From Toxonevra muliebris (taxonomy: Eukaryota; Arthropoda; Insecta; Diptera; Pallopteridae): a DNA stretch of 64,000 nucleotides. Shown piece by piece: positions 55,961 to 64,000 of the stretch; the first letter of the stretch is position 1, and the number at the start of each line of letters is the position of its first letter. The DNA is taken from assembly GCA_963691655.1 (NCBI GenBank), contig OY829328.1, forward strand, positions 78,372,400 to 78,436,399, read 5' to 3'. The notes beneath the pieces were generated by a model. That model was not told the DNA's origin, ran no database searches, and saw nothing but the letters and a program-made list of their open reading frames with translations. A program made the translations under genes and the position numbers.

Positions 55961-56956
55961 GAAAAGAGGTGAAAAATATTGTAAAAACACTATAATTATG
56001 TTGTTCTTACAGACAATAAATTTGCCTTCAATTTTTTAACCCATATATACCTCAATATAAAATTTGAAAGTGACAACCCTGGTTTTAATATTCTTCGCAC
56101 TCATTTCTATTACATTTCTCTCCTGCAGTTATCTTCTCTCTATTGTTTATAAACATTTGTGTTTCTGAGTCTTTTTGTTTCTCTCACTTTCTTCCAGTTG
56201 GCAACATATATAATCATGTATTCTTTTGCTATTGTTTTCACTTTATATTTATGAATTCATTTCCTATTTCATAGCATCTCACAATTTTTGTTCTCCACCA
56301 AATTGCTCTGCTCTTGTCATTGCATTTCCACTTCCTCCAGCAACATTTCCGTTTCATAGTATTTACGTACGTCTGCTATTTCCTTGTTTGTGTTTATGTG
56401 TGTGTGTGTGTATCTGTGTTTATGTTTCACATTTCGTTTGTTCCGCTTATAACGGTAAATTGTTCATTTTAAACTTTGTGCAAGTGTCAAATTTTTGTTG
56501 TTGTTTTGTTTCGTTTCGTTGTTGTTGCCCGTAGTTTGCAGTTTAGAAGACAAAAACCAAAAAAAGAAAACAAAAAAAAAAATTGTGTGCGTTGTTTGGA
56601 AAAGCGTGAAATTAAATTCAACACTGTGTAGCTGTAGCTGTTGTTGTTTTTACTTTATATTCAGTCATATGCAAAAATATATTGCATTTGCGAAAAATCG
56701 TAAATTTTCAACACTGACTCACTCACACCCGCTCACATTAAAGTAAATTATGTAGGAAAGTATGTAGATTGATTAATGTGAAGTGTGAAAAATTTCTCTC
56801 TTAAATTTGATTTTAACACTTGCATTGTAAATTTAGTACCTAGTGCAATTCTAACGCTAGAGTTTAAATGAAAATTGCTACATAACTAAATGGCAGTGGT
56901 TTCTGATCCCAGAGGGAAACACGGTTGACATTTCGAAACTGCCTTAACCGAGATTT

Positions 56957-56961
<5 letters not shown>
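55961..56961. other. T/TG-rich intergenic DNA
   Basis: A GTGTGTGT tract near 56398-56412 and A runs near 56562-56580. No gene is supported. Confidence 0.5.
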
Positions 56962-56988
<27 letters not shown>

Positions 56989-58296
56989 GGAACAGACAAA
57001 AGAAGTATTCAAGAATACAGCACTCAGACAAGTTTTACGTCCATTGTACTATATCCTGTGTTCCCTTTTGTTATTCTTTAAATCTACCAGATTTATTAAT
57101 AAATCTTAGCAGATCCTGCGGTGTTAGAGAGCTCGTTCGTTTCCCAACACTCCAGTACCAAATATGCTTACTCTGATCTGGCAAAAAGCGGGGCAGACGC
57201 TAAGAAAGTGGTCCGCCGTCTCTTCACATTCTTCCTCCAAACCACAGGCAGCACAGAAGGCACTAGCTCCTAGGCCAATCATATGCAAATGTTTGGCCCA
57301 AGAGAAATGACCTGTATATAATCCCACCAGCTGCCTACAACTCTTTCTGTTAAGTGATAACAGAAAGTCTGTTAGACGCTTCGAGATAACAGGTAACATG
57401 GTTTTTGTCTGTCTAAAGCCCCTCAGGTCCTCCCATTTACGATTGTGGGTGAAGTCGACCCACTCATTAATGGTGGTATTGATGGCTGTAGACGACAAAG
57501 AGAGTACAGGTTCTGGGCCCAGGAAACCAGTTTCCGAACCCTTTCTGGCCAGAAGGTCAGCCGATTCATTTCCTGAAATTCCTGAGTGTCCAGGAACCCA
57601 TATCAACAGCAGGCTATTGTGTTTTCCAACACAATCAAGCCTGGATTTACAATGCATAACCAGTTTAGACGTGGTTAGAAGATTAAGCAAGGATTTAAGT
57701 GCAGCCTGACTGTCACTAAATACACAGATACTCCTTTCTCTCCAACAATTATCAATAACATGGTCCATTGCCTTGATGATTGCAAAAATTTCTGCTTGAA
57801 AAACAGAAGCATACAACCCAAGGGAGAAGTGAAGGTGCACTCCATCATTTTCAATAAAGACCCCTGAACCCAAACCGAATTCTGTTCTGGAGCCGTCAGT
57901 GAAAATACGCTTACAATCAACTCCCGGCCCAGGTCCCGGCAAAAGCCAAGTTTGGACCTCTGGAATTTGTATTGTATAGCGCTGTTTTAAAACTGGAATT
58001 GTTGGCATTGTATCGGATGACATTGATAGAACTGTTAGGTCCACATCAGTACCTTCAACAATGTCACCAATATCCCAGCAAGTGTCATACCAATACCCAT
58101 TGCGTTTAAGCCTACAGATGGCCTTGACAGCCTCTCCTTTAGCAAAAATATCAAGGGGTGGTAAGTTGAGCAATGCATCCAAGGATGAGCCAGGTGTTGT
58201 AGGAAAAGCTCCCGTACAGCAAATGGCCACAGTCCTCTGAAGTCTGGCAAGAGCTTTCCTAACGCTGTCAACATTAATAAATAGACTTAATACTCT
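56962..58296 (-). mobile_element. LINE insertion, 5'-truncated, with poly(A) tail
   Basis: The insertion reads right to left. Coding sequence is open from 58296 to the stop at 57124-57126. A 3' UTR follows (57123-56989), then a 27-base poly(A) tail, seen as T on this strand (56962-56988). The tail length and unbroken frame suggest a young copy. The 5' part (endonuclease and most of the reverse transcriptase) is missing. Target duplications were not identified. Confidence 0.88.
57124..58296 (-). CDS. LINE ORF2 C-terminal part: RT end plus RNase H, open frame
   Basis: Upstream of the first usable start (GTG at 58230) the frame is open back to 58296 and reads FINVDSVRKALARLQRTVAI, the reverse-transcriptase C-terminal segment of a Jockey/R1/I-type LINE. 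In the 368-residue frame from 58230, RNase H spans about residues 105-235, with all four catalytic residues: D112 (FTDGSRTE), E147 (QAEIFAI), D173 (FSDSQAAL) and D225 (NESADLLA). A C-terminal Cys/His cluster (CAACGLEEECEETADHF...C) follows. As a fragment with no start codon of its own it is probably not expressed. It is the better copy of the sequence at 2336-3081 and keeps the 11 codons (FTHNRKWEDL region) missing there. Confidence 0.85.
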   Translation of the reverse strand, partial: RVLSLFINVDSVRKALARLQRTVAICCTGAFPTTPGSSLDALLNLPPLDIFAKGEAVKAICRLKRNGYWYDTCWDIGDIVEGTDVDLTVLSMSSDTMPTIPVLKQRYTIQIPEVQTWLLPGPGPGVDCKRIFTDGSRTEFGLGSGVFIENDGVHLHFSLGLYASVFQAEIFAIIKAMDHVIDNCWRERSICVFSDSQAALKSLLNLLTTSKLVMHCKSRLDCVGKHNSLLLIWVPGHSGISGNESADLLARKGSETGFLGPEPVLSLSSTAINTTINEWVDFTHNRKWEDLRGFRQTKTMLPVISKRLTDFLLSLNRKSCRQLVGLYTGHFSWAKHLHMIGLGASAFCAACGLEEECEETADHFLSVCPAFCQIRVSIFGTGVLGNERAL

Positions 58297-58300
58297 CTAA

Positions 58301-60080
58301 ATTGCAACGCGGGCTGATAAGGAGCGATACCGAGAGTTGAGGAGAGAGGAAGAACTGTTTTCAGACTCAATAAAAGAGAGAAAGAAACACTTGCGATAGC
58401 TATTGAATGAATTGCGATGGCAGACATAGACTTTCCTCTGAGAAAGCTATTTCTAAAACTCTAATCATTGACTACGTTGTCGTACCGACGCCTGACTAAG
58501 ACGAGGTATTAACCGTCATCGCTCTTTTGAAGGATATGGTCGAATGACCAAGTATACCCACTGGATTTGTACCAGTGCGATAGAAAACGAGGACGTGTAT
58601 AGAAAATTCGACAAGTATTAAGACGACTGAGGCTCTTCATTGATTTTCAATGGATTTCTTAAGCCACCCTTTACATCTCTAACCTATATATCTGTAAGTT
58701 AAAACAAAAGCATGCTGTGATGTATTATTTTGACTCAAGAAATCAGGTTACTGATTCATATTCGTTTTTAAATCCACAGCAATGATAATATTCCTTACTA
58801 GGAAAGCTGTCTGCAAACTTAACAGACTATATCTGTCGTCAAAAACAAATATAATAATTTTTGCCTAATTGGGTTTCGAGTTTAATCCTTTAAATTAAAT
58901 ACAACAGTTAACTAAATACAGTCTGCACGACTTTTAAACTCTCTTGTAGTTTTATTACTTTATTTTTAATTGTCACCCTGTATTTGCTTTATTAATTTAT
59001 GCAGGTTTTTTTTTATGACAGTCATAAAACTAAAGTTATCACACATATTAAAAATATTACAAAGTTGTTTTTTATGTTTCATATTTTTATGAGTTTCTGT
59101 AGAAGAATAGCCGTATGTATAACTAATAATCTCTGAAATATGCTATAAACACACTCATAAATATAAGCACTAATAATGGAATTTAAAGTTTTACAAAGGT
59201 GTTGAAACATATGAGTTCACTTAGGTACGTACAGAAAGTTTTGTGTTTTAAAATAAATAATATAAATAAAATAGGTAGTCAAGTATTTTAAAAATTTACT
59301 TTAAGAGAACAGACTAGATACCGATTTGAGTTTTTGCATAGTAGCGCCAGGATTGAATATCGCCTCAATGTTTTGAGAAGCGGTCATAGATTTTTATTTG
59401 TATTCCTAGCAACCCAAAAATATTTATACTTTTAGTTTCAATATGGTCTTGATAAATCTCTCGGTTTTCTTGTAACTATAATAAAATTGCGGTCAGCATT
59501 TTCTTCATTGTCTTTCGTCAAGATTTTCTTTTTATATTTTGTTTATACGTACATAATTGTAAGATTGATAGATTATACAATATATTCTGTGTTAATTTAA
59601 GTGGAAGCAAATCTGATTAATTGGATGCTGTGTACTGGCACACCAGTGATTCAGACACATATCGAAAGTTAGGCAAATTAAAAAAAAAAATAAATAAAAA
59701 AGCATCAGAAAACATAATGAAACGAAGAAACAAGATTATAAGCATAGCACAAAAAAAAAGAGACTACCAATGAGGCAATCAGTTGAAAGAAAATAAACAC
59801 ACAAAAAAAATTAATCTAAAAATGTCTAAATTAATCTGAAAATGCCAATTTGTATTTATGTCAAAAAAAAGTGACTTCCAGTTGTCAAAATATTGATAAG
59901 ATCTCTTTTAAGCGTTAAGAAGATGTAAAATGACGGCTTTATGAGAGTTGATACCACGCACAGTCTTATAGGTAAGGGAACTGATTACCTGGTGACACGC
60001 AGTGATTTTAACTGGTAAATTCCGATCGACTATCCCTCCAGAGACAACTGACTACAGCCTGATGTTAAAGACCTTTCAAC
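58301..60080. other. intergenic DNA with possible worn coding remnant
   Basis: 58460-58560 can be read on the plus strand as a worn reverse-transcriptase linker (PTPD, then EVLTVIALLKDM), which is weak. ATTGTCACCCTGTA at 58969-58982 matches the right end of the DD37D element at 51923-51938 but has no partner. The rest is AT-rich. Confidence 0.4.
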
Positions 60081-60084
60081 AGTC

Positions 60085-60350
60085 TACTTTACTGATGGCT
60101 CAAAGACAGATGTGAAACACAACAATCAGAGGTTTTTGCCATCATGAATGCAGCGGAACACATAAAAAGCAGCTTCCTTAAAGAAACTGTAATCTGTGTA
60201 GATAGCCAAGCTGCCTTGAAAGCTATTTGATCTACTGTCATAAAATCAAAGGTAGTGCAAGATTGTCGTAACGTTTTGAACAGCATAAGACACTGTAGGG
60301 TAAGTTTACGTTGGGTTCCCGGACATAGCAATATTAAACTACTACCACCG
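60085..60350 (+). pseudogene. LINE RNase H remnant, second family
   Basis: In broken frames the plus strand reads FTDGSKTD, then SEVFAIMNAAEHIKSSFLKE, VICVDSQAALKAI, a stop, STVIKSKVVQDCRNVLNSIR, and VSLRWVPGHSNIK. These are the first three RNase H acidic motifs and the following WVPGH motif. It diverges from the copies at 2336 and 57124, so it is another LINE family. The fourth motif and everything downstream are lost. Confidence 0.75.
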
Positions 60351-60498
60351 TTTTGTGTTACAGCAGGGATAATAAAAGAGAGGTTAACCGAATCCACAAA
60401 CAGAGCATGGACGGCCAGGGGTGATTGCAGGATTGCACGTACCCTATGGCTACGACTAAACATTAAAAGGACTAAAAGTTTTTTACGACTCGATAAAC

Positions 60499-61090
60499 AT
60501 GCTGTGGACATGGTGTCGGGTGTTAGATGCAATTAACACCAAATCCCTTGCAGCTGATCTAAAGATCAGTATCAGTAAGACTAAAGTGATGGCTGGCGGC
60601 TACTGTGCTAGCTCTGCGCCGTCTAGGAGCATTAATGATTTGGCTGTTGGGTGCGTATGCGCCCTCAACTACCTTGGCAGCATGGTGACCACAAAATTTG
60701 GCTCGGATGAAGATATTTCAGCACGTATTAGAAAGAGAAAAGCTGCATTTGATATGCTATGAATTATCTGGAAATCCGTTTTAATTTACGGGTGCAAGAA
60801 ATCGACGCAATCCAGCAAGCTTTTTCTAACAAATGCCTGTGTCGAATTCCCAACATCTGGTGACCTAACCGCATAAGTAACGTCGATCTCTGGACTACAA
60901 CTAATCAAATTCACGCTCCTGTGGAGAACTTTCGCTTTAAAGCTCCTTCCGGAACCACCGCTAAGTATGTCGACGGGTAGCCGCCGAGAGCTTTACTGCT
61001 CAATCGTCTGTTTTTTGTCAGTGTATTTCGTTACCGTCCGCTGTTGAATAGGGTCACTGATGCCCTGATTTCTGCGTTCAACGCTTAAAA
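60499..61090 (+). pseudogene. LINE reverse-transcriptase C-terminal remnant
   Basis: Reads LAADLKISISKTKVMAGG, then ALNYLGSMVTTKFGSDEDIS and ARIRKRKAAFDML, the thumb/connection region of an RTE/Jockey-type reverse transcriptase. In shifted frames VLIYGC, then AFSNKCLCRIPNI and NRISNVDLW, which fits the following conserved block. Stops and frameshifts throughout. The text after about 60910 is uncertain. Confidence 0.75.
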
Positions 61091-62580
61091 ACTACTACTT
61101 TCCAGTCGCCAACTTCGATTAACCGTGTGAACCGTTATTGATCTGACAACGGGGTGAAGGGGCGGCTAGAACCAATGTGAGAGCAAGTTTTTATAGGTAA
61201 GAGGAGCACGCATTTGACATTTTACACTTTTTACCTTACTGGTCTCGATCTTAACGAAATAAGTATCATTTTAACCTTCTTCTTCGATCATTCTAGTGAG
61301 ACGGACGTGGTTCTGAAGCCGTCTGTTATAGTCTGAAGCACCATTTCATATAAACGAGGGAGATGGCTGGGTCTCCTTGGCGTTTATTCTTCTTCTAGGC
61401 TGTGCCTTATTGCTTCGATCGATCTGGTGAGACGTCATGGTCTCATTGCAGACTAGACTAAAGCGGCACCATCCATCAAGATTGGTTCCGCAGTACGTTT
61501 TACTACTTTTTTATTACGACTTTGTGACATTTCTCTCGCTCCTGTGTAAGTGTGCAAGCGCAAATGGCGGTGCATCGAAAATACACTCCGCAGACCCAAC
61601 TAAAATATCGCTCGCCAAGCGATTTTGCTCATAGATATCGCGAAAAATACCACGAAAAGATAAAATCAAAAGTAAATGCCATACGAATTCATTAAAAGGA
61701 ATATGAATTCCTAAATTACTTCTATTTAATGACACACGCTTACTTTCAGCAAAGTTGCCATTAAGTCTTCATTTCTTATTTTACCTTCTTTATGGTAAAC
61801 ACAGAAAAAAAAACATTATGATAATCCTAGATTGAGAGATAAGCAATTTAAAAGCTAGAAACCACGGGAGTCCGATTCAACAAAGAGTAACACCAATGTG
61901 AATAAATGAAACTGTATACCAATTTAATATTCGTTTCCTTTTAGGCAATTTAAAAGTCATGTTTTTATATGAGGTTAATTGAAATTTACAATTGAATAAT
62001 TGATTTTAATAGGTAACCGTATATTCTACTTCGTTAATTCTAGTCTCAGCCTGCTATCAAAAATGATACTGTTGCTAGTTACAACAGCAAGGTGAAAACG
62101 GCAAAAAAAAAAAATGTCAATGAAGCATTTTTTTTGCAGTTTTGCTCAATGAACCGCCGTAAATATCCCTCCATTAACATCATCTGCGCTTTTCGGTTTG
62201 TTTTCGCTTTCACTATGTACGAGTATCATTAACGCAAGTCATTAATGTTGTTGCTTTGCTCACTCACTCTATATTGAGGGCAGTCGAGGTGGACTGAGAA
62301 ATTAAGGGCACACTTACTTCTACTAATCGATAAGGACGTGGCACAAATTACGGTAATTCTACATAGAAACATACAGTATAATTATGGTAGCATTTGTATT
62401 TTAGATATGGAAATATTTCTACTTACTATTTAAGTAACTGAATCCGAGTTTGCGTTCAAATTGGTGGATTAAACTTATGCCTTTAATTTATCTACTCGTA
62501 TAAGTAGCGAAGAAAAGTCATTGCTACCTATCCCACAATCTAACTAAAAAAAAAGGACTAAAAAAGGTTAGTTTGACAGG
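61091..62580. other. intergenic DNA
   Basis: No gene is supported. A run at 62103-62115. Nothing else recognised. Confidence 0.45.
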
Positions 62581-62584
62581 TCTG

Positions 62585-63325
62585 ACTCGTGGAAGACTCG
62601 TGCCAAATGCAAGAGGAACTTGCAATAACATTGCTAGTTACTCAAGCAGCAATTTCCAAGCGCCTAAAATCATTGGGGTTTATCCAAAAGGAAGGAAACT
62701 GGGTGCCATACAACTTAAAACCGAGAGACGTTGAAAGCCGATTTCTCATGTCTAAGATGCTGCTTCAAATCTGTAAAAATAAGTCGTTTTTGCATCGAAT
62801 TATTACTGGCTGAAGCGCAAGAGGTCATATGTGAAGCCCGACCAACCAGGAACATTAACGCCGAAGCTGAATATTCATTGCGCCAAGGTAATGCTCTGTA
62901 TTTGGTGGGATCAAAAGAGTGTCATCTATTACGACCTGGTAAAGCTCTTACGGAAGAGCTGTATCGAAAACAAGTGATTCGTTTGAAGCAGAGAGCAGTG
63001 ACCGACAAAACGACAAGAGTATTGCACCAGGCACGAGACCCTAAGTTTCCAGCATGACAACAAGCGTCTCCATGTTGCTAGACAGGTTAAAAACTATTTG
63101 AAAATAGTGGATGTGAAGTTTAGCCTCTCCCGCCGTATTCACCAGACATTGCTTCGTCTGACTATCACTTACTTCTATCGATGCAGAATGCAATTTTCGG
63201 AATACGTTTTACTTCAGTTGAAAGTATCGAAAAAACGAATCACGTTCATAGCCTCAAAAGATGGGCGATTTCTTTTTAGCAAGGAATCCATAAATTGCAT
63301 GAAAGATGGCAAAATATAATAGCTT
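62585..63325 (+). pseudogene. mariner transposase remnant (irritans/mauritiana-like)
   Basis: Reads EDSCQMQEELAITLLVTQAA, then ISKRLKSLGFIQKEGNWVPY, NLKPRDVESRFLMSKMLLQI and FLHRIITG, after which the first catalytic segment is broken by a stop. The text in other frames includes LYLVGSKE, RKQVIRLKQRAVTDK, a PPYSPDIASSDYHL-like third site, and HERWQNI at the end. Several deletions and frameshifts are present. No inverted ends were found. It is a third mariner lineage copy in the window, more decayed than 13846-14511. Confidence 0.8.
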
Positions 63326-63371
63326 CCGATGGATACTACTTTGAATGAATTCAAATTAATTTGTTATAAAT

Positions 63372-64000
63372 AAATGAAATACAGTCAGGTCGATTGGTTA
63401 AGTCTAAGTCCAGGAATCTGGCTACGTCTGAGGGTTGTGTCCAGAGGAATTTACGTGTCAAGACAGTTAGTTTGGCTGGGTAAACAAATAGGTGCCGGAA
63501 GTCGTGAGAGCTATTGCTGCAATCTGAGCATCTGTTTTTTTATCGTGTTCTCCTAGCATTCCAGGTAGAAGTTAAGTAACTTGCTCCAGGCAACCGGTGA
63601 TGGGCGAGTCTTCAGAACAATGTTAGGCTGTCGGTTGTTCATGGCACTTGCTACCTATTCTGCGAGTATTTTCTTTATGACAGGGTTGCAGGTATTCTGG
63701 TCCAACGGTTGGTTGTTGTGTATGTGGAGTTACGAAATGTGCGAATACTACTTTGGTATCGGTCTAGTTCCCTGTGGATATTGCGTGGTGAATGTACTAG
63801 ATCTAGTAAAGCCTTATTAGGGTGGCTTTCACGATGGCACATGATAAGGTATTGCTTGGCGAGAAGGGTATTGTGCTCTTCTACCCTGAACATCTTTACT
63901 ATATTGTGTAGGTGATCGTCATGCTCCTTTGTGTAGAGCTGATGTTGACCATATGGGAGCGGCGTAATTCATAACAGTAATGCCAGCTTGCTTCCAGCAG
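63372..64000 (-). pseudogene. Jockey-clade LINE ORF2 C-terminus, runs off the right edge
   Basis: Read right to left: AGITVMNYAAPIWSTSALHK (reverse-transcriptase end), DDHLHNIVKMFRVEEHNTLL, AKQYLIMCHRESHPNKALLD and PRNIHRELDRYQSSI. Then, after a deletion and frameshifts, a Cys/His segment (CSDCSNSSHDFRHLF) and FLWTQPSDVARFLDLDLTN near 63390. This is the usual C-terminal order of Jockey-type LINEs without RNase H. The element continues beyond 64000, so its 5' part is outside this window. Frameshifts make it inactive. Confidence 0.8.

Noticed and set aside
58301..58700. A plus-strand worn reverse-transcriptase linker
   Set aside because: Only two short weak matches, with stops between them. 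Not enough for a gene call.
58969..58982. A single match to the right end of the DD37D element (ATTGTCACCCTGTA)
   Set aside because: No left end or transposase was found nearby, and 14 bases are too few to call an element.

Overview
This window is non-coding, transposon-dense DNA from an insect, most likely a higher dipteran of the tephritid fruit-fly type. The reasons are a short-intron (about 67 bp) host gene, abundant CAA/CAG/TTG triplet runs, mariner, Tc1 and Jockey/R1 LINE families, and LINE tails ending in TAACC repeats. The species call is an inference. There are no operons, no CRISPR and no bacterial genes. Nearly every recognisable coding stretch is a mobile element or its remains. 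The only probable host gene is a run of small exons on the minus strand at 47173-47665, which encode a multi-pass membrane protein.

Layout, left to right. 1-1750 is a 70-bp satellite with an 11-unit higher-order repeat. 2140-3634 is a hAT element with an 8-bp target duplication, and it holds a piece of LINE RNase H. 3790-4103 is the first copy of a MITE family (here MITE-G) with 4-bp duplications. 4735-5345 joins a Tc1 fragment to a LINE 3' end. 5623-6300 is a nested stack of two retroposon families: a tRNA-headed SINE (SINE-1) and a second family (X). 6690-8660, 19360-21410 and 31280-33200 are three roughly 2-kb clusters of degenerate 12-bp repeats. 9708-11316 is a DD37E Tc1/mariner element broken by a double MITE-G unit. 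13672-14570 is an internally deleted mariner. 23880-24245 (33 bp) and 27620-28800 (176 bp) are tandem arrays.

The second half: 34861-36940 is a decayed RTE-like LINE broken by the second double MITE-G unit. 37037-38308 is an R1-clade LINE. 39720-41665 is one mariner inserted in another. 43590-44078 is a LINE 3' end whose tail matches the SINE-1 tail. 44390-45230 is a Tc1-like remnant. 45581-45927 is a complete SINE-1. 46671-46899 is a MITE. The host exons follow, then a probable LINE ORF1 at 49084-50110. 50738-51938 is a complete but dead DD37D element. 54115-55250 holds family X copies, 55310-55445 a second SINE, and 55496-55960 a mariner remnant. 56962-58296 is a young LINE copy with a poly(A) tail and an open RNase H frame. 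60085-61090 and 63372-64000 are further LINE remains, and 62585-63325 is another mariner remnant.

The elements record each other's history. Several insertions can be read exactly from their target duplications, and two can be compared with an unoccupied site elsewhere in the window. The best candidates for something undescribed are three: the paired MITE that moves as one unit, the tRNA SINE that shares its 3' end with a LINE present here, and the 12-bp-based strand-biased repeat clusters.
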